Source: Hericium rajendrae (Eukaryota; Basidiomycota; Agaricomycetes; Russulales; Hericiaceae). Taken from it: DNA of 64,000 bases. How positions within the stretch are numbered: the first letter of the stretch is position 1; every line of letters starts with the position of its first letter. The stretch is taken from assembly GCA_033439255.1 (NCBI GenBank), contig CM065884.1, forward strand, positions 2,728,001 through 2,792,000, written 5' to 3'. The notes below the pieces were generated by a model, which was not told where the DNA came from, made no database searches, and was given only the letters and a program-made list of their open reading frames with translations. Positions 45,150 to 56,317 of this stretch are shown piece by piece. Made by a program: the position numbers and the translations under genes.

Positions 45150-46545
45150 TTCTCACCAGGACTACCGAGAATTGGTTTTCTATCACCAAATTTCCAATTT
45201 CCAATTTTCAGTGATCCGTGCCGAGCGGCCTACTGGTCCAGAGGATGATGCCTTCGGCGTGAGCATTGGTGAGATGCTCACGGTTCCTGCTTGATGAGTT
45301 TTACGATGAATCTCATCTGCCTGCAGAGCACGCTTGGATGCACGCATCTGCGCGTTGAGCTTGGTGACGATGCTGAGCGCTTGCTTGTATGGCGGACTAT
45401 CTTTCGCGGCACAAGCAGAGCTTCTTCCGCGGTACGCAGCGAAAACTGGATCCTCTCTTCCTCCTTCTGATGTGCCAGATGACGTGCAAGCACAGCTGCA
45501 CCGGCGACTCCAAGGAGGCCTTTCGAGGAATCAGAAGCCGGTCCACGTTAAATCTCGATTTTGAAGGTGCCGAAGGTCATGTCATCTACCGGCTCTTTCT
45601 CTTTCTCCACCACCGTGGCTTCCTCAGCTTTCTCTTCTTCAGGCTCACCATAAGCCTTGTGCTCAGCCTTTTCACGAGCATCGCACTCCTGGTCCAACCA
45701 GCCGAGAACCTTCCCTCCAAAGCCTGAACCGGTAGCCTACGCCTTGCCAGTTCTCACTTTGTCGAGGAACCCTGAAATCAACAGCATAAGTAATGTTCAG
45801 ATTTAGATGATTGCTTAGAATGCACCATTGGCCAAAGTCTCGAGCTCCTGAGGTACATTGCCATTGCTGGCCTTCAGAGCACAATAGATGTCTACCGAGT
45901 ACCTGTCTTGGTCAGGGGTGATAAATGTGATGCATGTTCCCTGCTCGTCTTATACGACCAGGGTGGTGGACATAGTCCTCCATATGGTTCAGTGCATCAT
46001 AATCGATAAGCAGCTTAAGCAGCTTGGCATCCAAATCCCGAGCCGCAACAGACATGGCGATAACGAGTGGAACGACACCAGATTTAAAATGAGCGACGGT
46101 CGAATCACAGTCGATCTGGTCATTGACACCATGGAGTGACATGCAGAGATGACCCTTGGAATCCATCTGCTTTGGAAAGGTTGCCAAGGAGAGCGTCTGT
46201 CGGTCAGGCCAGATGTTGTTAATAATCTTCAATGCATGAGGCTCGAAGCCCATGTCGGACATACGGTCCACCTCATCAAGCACCAGATACGTGCTATGCT
46301 TCAGATTGGTAGTGCGACCGGAGTTGGCGGTGAGCAGATCAATCATCTGGCCAGGTGTACAGACAATGATATCCGCTCCTTTCTTCATGTCGGCAATCTG
46401 GTCCCTAATTGGGGACCCTCCATATGCGCATACAGCCTGCACAAAAAATGTCTTTCAGTAAAGAGCAGAAATCACATAGGTAAGTTCACGTACCCGAAGA
46501 CCCAAAACTTTCCGGAAAGGCTTACAGTCTCGATGGATCTAAACA
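45150..46545 (-). pseudogene. PRP5: PRP5-like DEAD-box helicase, internally deleted pseudogene
   Basis: PRP5/DDX46 is the ATPase that remodels U2 snRNP during branch-site recognition. Reading down from 46545, the order is HRDCKPFRKVLGLR, an intron with intact ends (about 46441-46497), [28 protein letters not shown] (family GRM), LVLDEVDRM (DEAD changed to DEVD), [14 protein letters not shown]. The frame then jumps to CMSLHG, losing about 75 residues of the second RecA-like domain. [33 protein letters not shown] (motif VI altered), YSVDIYCALKASNGNVP, GFGGKVLGWLDQE, DDMTFGTFKIEI and a C-terminal KEEERIQ segment follow. Stops and lost motifs show it is dead. Retained introns point to a DNA-level duplicate, not a retrocopy; the parental gene is not in the window. 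Confidence 0.8.
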
Positions 46546-46574
46546 GCCAGCTCACAGGTGGGCGTATGATAGAG

Positions 46575-47440
46575 ATGGCGATGGAGTACACTCAGTAGAA
46601 GCCAGTTGGTTATTTGGTGGTGGATCGAGCTCCCGCACGAAGTATGTAGTGTCCCGTCTCTGAAGCGGGGCCCTTGAAGACTAGTAGGGATCAGCAACAA
46701 AATGAAGTAGCAAGCTGGGAGCAAGATAGTACCTCAGACATTAGGCTGTCTTCGCGCACAGAAAAACCCGGCCATCTGCCTTCGCGCACGTTGAAACCTG
46801 GCAGCTGTTCAAAATGTGTCGTCGGACAAGAAATTGGGTGATCTGGGGATGAGTACTGTGTGGGTGGCCAGGAGAATAGCATCGTTCGAGTGCCGTGGAC
46901 GGCAGAAGAAACCTAAGGCTAAGATTGAGTAGAACTCCATAGGGAAAAGTGTCCATTAACCTCACGTGCAGAGAAGACAGGAGAGTTACTAGCCATGCTG
47001 AAGGAACTGGATGAATCAAGCACCGGCTGGGTTCTCAAGAGTCGAGCCCATCGGTATGGGGAGTACGACAGGTGGGAGGCGTTGGATCGATCAACCTGTG
47101 GGTCTTGGTAATACGTCAACAATCTGTTTTATGTATCCTTCCAAAATCAATTATGTCACTTACAAATTGAGACCCTTCCTAACGGGTCCTCCTAACGTAC
47201 GAAACCGGAGAGATCTTAGCCATTTCCGTCAAACAGTCGTGTGATGCATTGCAGAATCGCAGAGAACAGAGCCCGAGCGGTGAAAATAGAATGACGGATA
47301 GTAATACTTCAGGATTGCTTCAGGATTCGTGGGCTATGCCTACCGTAGTGACCAAGACGATTTCGAATCGTTCACCAAATACAACGAAGCAGCACACCAC
47401 GTGCTTCCGGTCCCTCTAAAACTTAAAGATCCTGAGGCAC
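46575..47440 (-). pseudogene. Degenerate duplicate of the 53.7-55.5 kb gene
   Basis: 46575-47220 aligns with 54765-55400 at roughly 85% identity. Shared landmarks (minus strand) include MLFSWPPTQYSSPDHPIS, REGRWPGFSVRE and LLRTQPVLDSSS. 47230-47430 aligns with about 53018-53470. The copy lacks the 53.7-54.7 kb exons and has indels, so it is a truncated duplicate. It directly abuts the PRP5 pseudogene. Confidence 0.7.
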
Positions 47441-49870
47441 GATGGTTGAGCATTCATTGATACATCTACTCTACCTTAGGGAGACTAGTCCCTCTATTTC
47501 CCAGTTGACCGTGTGCCCATCTAACTCACTAAATCATAATGTATAGTCACAGTGCATGCATACGTGCATACAGCCCGTCTCGCACGCACTTTACTGTGTG
47601 CACTCCTGTTGGTTGCATTCAATCATGATCGGTCCTCCTGTTCCTGAATGTCCTCTTCGTTTTAGCATTTGAAAAAATGACATCAACTCTCCATTGTCTG
47701 TGTGTACTGTAATCGGAAGCAGTTCAACGATCTTCCTCACCCTTCCCGAGGCTCCTTATGCAGCTTCGACCATCTTGTCCTTCAACCAAACTATCACGAC
47801 TCGTATTACCCTTTTCCAAGGATGGTTCAGGAAACTTTAGGTAGAAGTTAGGGTGGGTTAGGGATGCTGGTGCTCACTTCGTCTGCTGTCGTAGATTTGC
47901 ATGTATGACACGGCTCCGGGTGCTGGATATACGGTATGTAACCTTTTATGTGACCTTTAGGCATCGGCCAGTCTACTATACTTGAAGCTCATTAATCCAT
48001 GAAGCTATAAGCTATGCATGATGGAGCTTACATGCAAGCGAGGACAGGATATGTTCTGGCCATTGGCTGCAGATTGGTCAAGGTGAGCAAGTTACTGGTG
48101 GAGCTATTCATTGTTGCACAACTCATCATGTTCTGGATATGGCCCATTTATATTACGAAGGCCGCAATGCTACTTACCGCCCTGTTTTTGACTTATCCTC
48201 ATCGCATCCACCATGAAAGGGCCGAAGGCACCGAACACATCTCTCACATGACCCTGTCAGGGCTTGTGGTGCCGCATGCACTCATTGCAATTGTGTGATT
48301 CGGGTCCCGAGGTATGTTCGTGATAACGCTTTATTTTATCATGAGTGATGACACTCAGCTAATAGGCTCCCTTTGTCGACGATGCATGCCAGCGCTGCGT
48401 ACAGCTTGATGCCTCGATGCGCACTACTCGGATCGAAGACGTCTTTGAAGGCCTTGTCGCACCGATCGTGGGGTAAGATTGCATGAGATAGGTGTTTAGG
48501 TTTGCAACCAGTGTTCGCACTATCGTCCACTGTCGACAAGGTGCTTGGACATCCAAAGGCAGTCGACGGCCATGAATGCATGTCGATAGGATGCATCCAG
48601 CAGGAATCGAATATGCCAGCTTTGGTGTCTCCAGGTTGAGTCTGCGGTGCAGAAGGCCTTACAACTCATCACGGCTGAAGAGACAGGGTCATGGTCGCAC
48701 CTGTTCATGGCAAGGTATGTGAAATTGAGGCATAGGCACGACCGCAGTGGGAACTTGGCATCAACAAGCATAAACTTCTGCAGGCATGGCACAATTGCTG
48801 TGAACATGTCCGGCCCGCGCAGTGTATACATCAGTGTCGAGTACACAAGCGACTCGAGCAGTGGTGTGCGCACCATGACCATGGTCTTCGTGACTTGATC
48901 TTGTGAGCACGTCAGCTCGTGCTCGAGTTTGTGTGCATGGTCCGTTTCGGATGGCAGGCTCTTCAGAAAGCCTTGCCCCTCAGGCGCAAGGCAGTGTCTG
49001 CGGCAAGCTTCCTGCTCGTTGTTTCATGATCAAGTTACCTATGACGGCAAGTCAATGTTTTGAAGTGTAGAAGAAGGACTACGGGGTTTCACCAAATGCC
49101 ACATGTCCAGAGTTGTCTGGGAACGTCATGGGTCGAGAGACATGAAGACAGCCAGCTTTTGCGCATGATATTTAGTCGATGTCATCTATGAGAGTGTATC
49201 TGGGACTGGACCTGTCCAAACGCGTGATCAGCATCATTGCATTGCATAACGCATACTCATCACCGAGCGGTCGAGAACCCCTCATGGTGCAGCTGATGCG
49301 AGTTTGGGTTGTCCTATGTGGAGCCCCACCGAGACAAACCGTGATGCTCAACACTGATATTCAGCATCGACACGACCCGCAGCTGCACGTGGTCATTCTA
49401 CGGCTGGATGTGCTTCGCTTGCACGCGTAAAACTTGCCTTGAACATCATAAAACAGCGGAAATGAGATTGAAAACAGTCGAAACATTGATAAATTACCGT
49501 GTTCTCATACCTTGAAGAGCACATATGGCTTAATGCAGGCAGAAGAGCGGTCCCACTACACGTATCATTCGATGGTGCACCTTTAACGCTCATGTCCTCT
49601 GCGGTGCCCGGGTGCAATGTCTTCCCCTTCTCCATCCTCTACGAACACACTGTGCTTGCTCACCAGCATGCTACGCTTATTCATCAAGGCTATATGGACT
49701 TTTCCTGGGGGCAAGCAGTACACAACGAGTACCAGATCATCAAGATAAGACACATCCCAGTGCGGTGACAACACCATCATATCGGGGGCCAGCTACATGT
49801 TCCATAGCATTATTAGTATTCTAGCACTGCTTGGGTGAGCACTGCTCATGGACCGCTGCTCGCCACGTGA
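47441..49870. other. Intergenic region, no recognised gene
   Basis: The longest frame is 120 aa on the minus strand (48520-48882), continued by a second minus-strand frame (48339-48596). On the plus strand, 48014-48298 has a hydrophobic segment. None shows a known motif. Possibly decayed host or transposon sequence. Confidence 0.4.
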
Positions 49871-50512
49871 CATCTCAAAAATGTGAATTCTACATAGCTG
49901 CCAGCCAATGCTATGCCTGGTTTCATAGTGCTATGGCTGCTATGTAGTAGAGCCACACATCTATACAGGACTATGGTAGCTATCATAGCTATCATAGTCA
50001 TGAGTGATGGGTATATAGTATTACATAGTAATAGGACACTACTATGCCTGCTATGTAACTTATGTATCTTTAGTCTCCCTCTATGTATTCTATAGATACT
50101 ATGTTTCATACAGAGGTTCAGTCTGCTATAACATCTACAGTTGGTGTAGAGTCTATGATTTTGATATTATACTCATAACAGGTCAAACTTGATTATATTA
50201 ACTATTACTGAGTACTACTACAATCAAGTATACTAAGTAACACACATGCCCGTGGGGTGTGACAAGGCATGCATGCACAAGGGCGTGACTGGTGCGCGCG
50301 ATGCTGCATGCGAGGTGCACGAAGCTGGGACCGGTGCGTGGGAGTCTGCATGCTGTGTGGCCCGTGCAGGATAGAGTGGGCCTGTGCGTGGGAGGCGCAG
50401 AGCATGTGGTTCGTGCGCGTGGCGTGGCATTCGTGCGGGAGGCGCGAGGTTCGTGCGGGAGGCGCGAGGTTCGTGCGGGAGGCGCGAGGTTCGTGCGGGA
50501 GGCATGGAGGAT

Positions 50513-51093
50513 CATCAGGAAGGTTGACAACTTTCTGATTGACCTGACAATTTCTAACCCTACTGACAGCTCCTGATTGACCTGATCCACCTGAAAGCAA
50601 TCTTAACAGGCAAATATCTGATCAAACTTTTACATTTAAGTAAAGACATTTATTGTCAGATATATAAGTTTGTAATCTCTAACTAATAGATATAACAAAA
50701 TCTCTAATATCTGAAATTTTCTAAATCTGAGAGTGTCTGATCTGAGAATTTTTTCAAATCTGGAGGTCAAATATCTGAAAATTATCTGCAACTGTCTGAG
50801 AGCATCTGATGGTGTCTGACACTGTCTGATCCATCTGACTGATATTTGACCTCCAGATTTGAAATCAGACACTCTCAGATTTTCAAAAATTTCAGATATC
50901 AAAGATTTTGATATATCTATTAGTTAGAGATTAAAAATTTATATATCTGACAATAAATGTCTTTTCTTGAATGTAAAAGTCTGATCAGATATTTGCTTCC
51001 CAAGATTGCTTTCAGGTGAATCAGGTGAATCAGAAGCTGTCAGTAGGGTTAGAAATTGTCAGGTCAATCAGAAAGTTGTCAACCTTCCTGATG
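50513..51093. mobile_element. CATCAGG-type TIR element nested in E5 (581 bp)
   Basis: Same length and sequence class as 20899-21479 but inverted, flanked by AT (50511-50512 and 51094-51095). The surrounding repeat (GGAGGCGCGAGGTTCGTGC units, about 50430-50510) continues across it. Confidence 0.9.
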
Positions 51094-51665
51094 ATGTGCG
51101 GGAGGCGCACAGACGTGCGGGAGGCGCGGAGGACACGCACGAGGCATTGGTGGCAGCGTGCCTGTGCGCGAGGCATCGGGCCACCGTGGGCCCGTGTGCG
51201 ATGCATCAGGCCTGCGTGCGGGAGAGACAGCGGTGGGCGCATGCAGGAGAGATGGTGGCAGGCCCGTGCACGGAGCACTGGGCAGTGTACGCGAGGCGCG
51301 GTGGGCAGCGGATCTATGCGTGAGGCACGGGGGACGTGCGCGAGGTGCCGGGCTGCCGCGGGCCCATGTGCGAGTCCTCGTGTTATCGAGGACCCATGCA
51401 CAATGCGGCAGGCCTGCGCGCGAGGTGCAATGGCCGTGAGCCGTTGTGCAAGTGGGCAAGGCCACGCGACGTGCGTGCGCTGGCATGCCACGTCCCGGGT
51501 TGCGGACAACCAGGCGCACTCCGCTGGTCATGGTCATTGGAGGCGGCACGCCGGGCGTTGGCGACGTGGCAGCGAGGCGGCAAGGTTGGTGAAGGGCGGG
51601 GTGATGCGGGAGGGAGGGCAGTCGAAGGCGAGGGGGAGTGAGGGTGCGGGAGGATGAAGGAAGTC

Positions 51666-51695
51666 GAGAGTATCGCTCGAATGAGCGATACTCTC
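51666..51695. repeat. Conserved hairpin of the CATCTG family (copy E5)
   Basis: GAGAGTATCGCTC and GAGCGATACTCTC arms with a 4-nt loop. On the minus strand it is preceded by GCTAACACAG and, about 45 nt earlier, by AGGTAAGTAAAAAAAA. Confidence 0.8.
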
Positions 51696-51869
51696 TGTGT
51701 TAGCACGAATGTATGAAATAGAGTTTTTTTTTACTTACCTAAGTCCCTCTGCATCCTATTGAACCCCTCTGGCATTCGTTTCGATGAGGCAGAGAGAGGA
51801 AGAGGGAGGAGGGAGGAGGGAGGAGAGTGGAGGTGGTAGAGACAGTGAGAGATGAACTTTGACGCGCGT

Positions 51870-52143
51870 TTCGGTGCTCCAGCCACCGAACGAGTGAAGC
51901 TACGCTCCTCGAGCCACTACAAATCAAGAAAAATCACATTAATTTAAAGAAAAACATTATAGCTATAAATTGTATATATGATTCGAATGAATGAGAGTTA
52001 TAAGTATCTACTATACGTGAAGCTCACAGGGAGCCATGTCCATTTAGTGAAGTCTGGCGCCCAGTCTCGACGCGACGCTCGGCAAGCGCCCGGCAACCAT
52101 GAATCCCGGCTCCACCCGAGATTTGTATATAAGGCTCGCGCGA
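51870..52143. promoter_or_regulatory. Putative bidirectional promoter core of E5
   Basis: Inverted repeat TTCGGTG/CACCGAA at 51870-51890 and TATATAAG at 52136-52143, with a donor-like CTTTAAGGTAACC near 52285. Order and spacing match E3. Confidence 0.4.
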
Positions 52144-53015
52144 TGCGCGTTGCCTCTTGCTCTTTAACCCCCACCGTCTCTTGCCACGTCGATGCCTTCG
52201 TCAATGTCTTTTGCTTGCTCGTCGTCATTCTTTACTTGCTCGTCGTCATTCTTTACCTGCTCGTCGTTGTTTCTTGCTCACTGTCTTTAAGGTAACCTTT
52301 CATTGTTGGTCTCTTATTGCTGATACTAATACTAATGTCTTTTAAGTTTCTTTTAGATTTCGCTTTTTGTTTACTTTGGTAAGTTTTTCTGTGTTATCTT
52401 TATCTTTTAAGACTAATGTTTTCTTATCTTTTACTACTTTTCTTATCTTTAATTACTTATCTTATCTTGATCTTATCTTTAATTACTTATCTTTATCTTA
52501 TTTGATCTTGATCTGATCTTATTTGATTTTATCTCATTTGATCTTACTTATATTTTTGCTTTTTTTTAGTGGGTAATAGTATAGTATCTATGATATCAAT
52601 ATAATCTTGATGTATTGAAATGATTTATATTTGTGTGATCATATGTTACTAATTCTGATATGACTGTAGAAAATATTTATAATTTTAATAAATTTTATTG
52701 CTTTAATATATATGTTAGGCCTACATATTGGATATAAGATATATGAGACACATGTTGAATATAGAATATGTAAGACATATAAGCCTTATAGCTTTGATAG
52801 ACACTTATAGCTTTCATAGCTAGTCATACTATCATAGCTGCATAGTTAGCTATCATAGCTATCATAGCACTCCATAGCATCATCCTTCAGCTCCATAGTA
52901 CTATATAGCATTCCCCTTTAGCTATGCTGGCTATAGAGAAAAGGGCAGTGCTATGGAACTATGAAATCTATATAGACTTTATAGAGCTATGTACCACTTA
53001 CACATTTTTCAGATG

Positions 53016-53670
53016 GAAAAGCAGAGTACAGAGCCGAGCGGCAAAAATAACATGACAGATCCTGATAAGCGTTAGGATGCATAGCCTGGAGACAAGAGGC
53101 TGTATGTACCACACAAGGTGAGACGAAGGCTACGTCTTGTGGACTCGCCCTAGGACCACGACACATGGAATAGGATCTTATCATGCTCCGGAGGAATACA
53201 TGCATGGGTCTATACGCACATGAGTTCATACGCGCATGGGTTCATACACGCATGGGTTCATATGCAAATGGGTTCATACACGCATGAGTTCATGCACATA
53301 TAGCATGGAGGCGAAGAAGACGACCAGTGTGTACGCACATGGGCTCATACAAGCACGATGCAGCCAGCTCAACGACGACAAGGAATTGAGCCACAAATTG
53401 CTGGACAATTTCGAATTGTTCGCCAAACAAACCAATCAACAATGTCACATGCTTCCGGAATCATCAGCCCGAGCCTCCTCAATGGGTTTTGGCAGCTCCG
53501 CTGCATAAGAGGAAGGAAGGAAAAGCGGTCCACGTGCTACATAGTCAGACACTGACTACGCTACATACACGCGAGAAGGTCATTCGCGACAGGATTTAGA
53601 GGTTGTCATAAGTCGTACAAAAGCATACATTTATCAAAGACAGTACAAGATCTGAGCCAAGGCCATAGCA
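53016..53670. other. Flank with 16-bp tandem repeats
   Basis: 53200-53300 holds about five units like GGGTTCATACACGCAT. 53018-53470 is partly homologous to 47230-47430. The plus-strand frame 53236-53508 runs through the repeat and is not a convincing gene. Confidence 0.5.
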
Positions 53671-55547
53671 TCATGCACACGTGTAAACGTGGAAGAAGCC
53701 GCCGAGAACCAGGCCAAAGATGCAGGATACATACACACCGGCGTGGCCTCCCTTACCAGCTTGACTAAACTCAAGCACCATTCGAGAGAACTGCTCAACC
53801 CCTGATAGAGTTTTACGTGCGACGACCAAAGTGCAAGCTGCATCTCGGGCATCGGCATCATTAGACCTGATGCCCGCAACCGCGACTTCCATCTCCTCCA
53901 GGTTCATCTGGATGGCTCTACAGACAATAATTTCAGTAGCAGTTGGCAACATTGGCCACCGTTCACTGACCTCAGACAATCATGGGCTGGTTCAAGACTA
54001 GGAACTGATGCAATGCTATTCGACACTCACACCGCGTCTGCCTTCATGTCGCCAACGTTTCGAGTTAAGGCAGCAATGGCACTCGCAAAGGATTGGACCT
54101 GCGGGAGACTAGTAGTACCCCCGACGAGGTCCAAACGATGCCCAGATGGTGCCATGGTGAGAGCGGACGCCAGTTGTTGTGTCCGTGAGGAGTCCGCATT
54201 AGAGGAATCTGCATTAGACATGTCAACATGCAGACAATTCAACGTGGCCTTGAGAGCAGAAACTGGAAACCACCTGCTCCCCGAATCAGACAAGGACTTA
54301 GATTTGATAAAACAAAGTGTTACCCTCATCGATCAATTGAGCAATCGCCTGCGACATGCTATCGCCACCCGCATTGCCCACTACGCGCTGTGAAATGTAT
54401 ATGTACTCAAGACACAAACCATGTAAGTCGGGCACATCACTCACCAAGTCAAGGGTTTGGGATGTTTCACGAGCTAGGCGGGCCCCTTCAACGTCCGCGT
54501 GGGAATTAGATGGAGCCGATTGAAGATCAGACTGAGCCGGTTGGAGTACAGACTGAATGGCTGGCTGACAAAGACGGCAAGGACAAACCTGGGGACAGGG
54601 ACACATAAGACAACGCCGCGCGAAGAGGGTACCATACCTACGTCAGTATTTTCACGTCTCATTTCCTCCAGAACAACTGCAGCATCCAAGGCTGATGAAT
54701 TCAATGGACCAACAGTGGGGAGGGAGGGCATCGGCTCTGAATACACAGGACCAAGGTCCAGAGTCGGTGGCGATGGAGTACGCTCAGTAGAAGCCGGTTG
54801 GTTACTTGACACCGGATCGAGCTCCGGTATGAGGTATATAGCATCCTGTCTCTGAAGCGGGGTCCTTGGAGACTATTGGGGATCAGCAACCAGATGAATA
54901 AGCAAGTTGGGAGCAAGGTTGTACCTCAGACAGTAGGCTGTCGTGCACAGAAAAACCCGGCCATCTGCCTTCGCGCACGTTGGAACCCGGCGGCTGCTTA
55001 TAAGGTGTTGTCGGACTAGAAATTGGGCGATCTGGGGACGAGTACTGCGTGGGTGGCCGGGAGAATAGCATCGGTCAAGTACCGTGGACGGAAGAAGAAA
55101 CCTAAGGCTGAAATTGAGTAGAACTCCATAGCAAAAAGTGTCTACTAACCTGACGTGCGGAGAAGACGGGAGAGTGACTAGCCATGTTAAAGGGACTGGA
55201 TGAATCAAGCACCGGCTGAGTTCTCAAGAGTCGAGCCCGTCGGTACGGGGAGTACAATGGGCGGGAGGCATTGGATCGATTAACCTGCAGGGTCTTGGTA
55301 AAATGTCAACGACCTGTTTCATCCTTCCGAAATCAAATATATCACTTACAAGATGAGATCCTTCCTGATGGGTCCTCCTAGCGTAAGAAACCGGTGGCAT
55401 ATGTGGGTTTGAATCGCGGGGTTCTTCGGAGTGGTCCTCCATTGCTTCCATCAGCCTATCGACCGCGTCAGCCCCCCACTGGGGAGGTACCTCCTGGTAT
55501 GTGGGCCGAGACATGCGCAGAGCGAATGGAGGGGAGCCAGGAGACAT
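53671..55547 (-). CDS. Hypothetical multi-exon protein
   Basis: A likely start at 55547 reads MSPGSPPFALRMSRPTYQEV. Later exons carry LLRTQPVLDSSSPFNM, MLFSRPPTQYSSPDRPIS, NQPASTERTPSPPTLDLG, LNSSALDAAVVLEEMRREN, RVVGNAGGDSMSQAIAQL, WFPVSALKATLNCLHVDM and FASAIAALTRNVGDMKADA. It ends in LGGFFHVYTCA after a hydrophobic segment (AGVYVSCIFGLVL) that could be a C-terminal membrane anchor. Splice signals (for example GTAAGTG near 55351) support at least six exons. A possible upstream exon in 55670-55800 (MSQSVSPISTSSSP) would need a TGA at about 55577 to be read through, so the start is uncertain. A broken copy lies at 46575-47440. No family is recognised. Confidence 0.5.
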
Positions 55548-56317
55548 CTCGAAGGGAACTTCAGCCGGTCAGTTGACAGCACGAGGCATCTAAAATGGGG
55601 TGAGTTCATTATGACCTAAAAAGAGATATGAAGCATACTGAAGTATCAGAAGACCTGATAACCACCGAATAATTGGGGGACGAGCCCCGGACTTTGATCA
55701 ACGAATCATTGTAAGGCATGTTTGAATTCAGGATAGGAGATGATGATGTAGAGATGGGGGAAACTGACTGCGACATTGATGCTAGTGGGTAACTTAAGAT
55801 GCAGTTGGCAGTTTGTGCTGGTATGGCGAAGGGGTGTTGCAAAATGCTATGTTTACCTCCAGACGCAGCACCCAATTTTAAGGTGCATCCCGTTGAGGCA
55901 CATCCCACCTCGCCACAGCAATGCACCCTTCACACACTGCAGAGGAACAAAGACAGGTGAATAAGATTAGCCAGCCAAAGGTCATCATAACGAAGGTTGC
56001 AACAAAGGGCAAAGGTGGCCAAAAGGCATCGTTCGACATAAACAACATTCTTGACTGGGTGACAGCATACCGTCTTGTGCTTCGGAGTGCCTTTGAAGAT
56101 AGCCGATTTCTGACGGTCAGTGCCATAGCTCAAGCACTCAAAACCTCAAGCGCCCAGACCTGGAGACCTGGAGACCGTCTCGGACCGTCTGACGGATGAG
56201 CGCTCATTGACATCACTCGCCCGGAAATTCTTGTCGGCGCACACGGGTGGCTGATCGCTGGTCTGCGGACTTTTATGAGTCAGTAAGTCTGTTCTATTCC
56301 TGCTGCGTTATGATGAC
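55548..56317. other. Region without a recognised gene
   Basis: The plus-strand frame 55921-56199 (93 aa; KVIITKVATKGKGGQKASFD) and the minus-strand frames opposite it both look partly coding, but neither has a known motif. One may be an exon of a neighbouring gene. Confidence 0.3.

Larger units (their letters stand above)
49871..53015 (+). mobile_element. CATCTG-family TIR element copy E5 (complete, 3145 bp including a nested element)
   Basis: Begins CATCTCAAAAATGTGAATTC and ends CACATTTTTCAGATG, flanked by GA (49869-49870 and 53016-53017). The left 330 bp match E2 and E3 almost base for base. The GC-rich block is split by a 581-bp CATCAGG element. Then come the hairpin (51666), the TTCGGTG/CACCGAA repeat (51870-51890), a TATATAAG box (52136-52143), TTATCTTT-rich sequence and the right terminus with CTATCATAG motifs. 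It parallels E3 throughout. Confidence 0.88.

Noticed and set aside
48520-48882. 120-aa minus-strand ORF as a host gene
   Set aside because: No motif, no clear splice partners, and the surroundings look decayed; left as intergenic.
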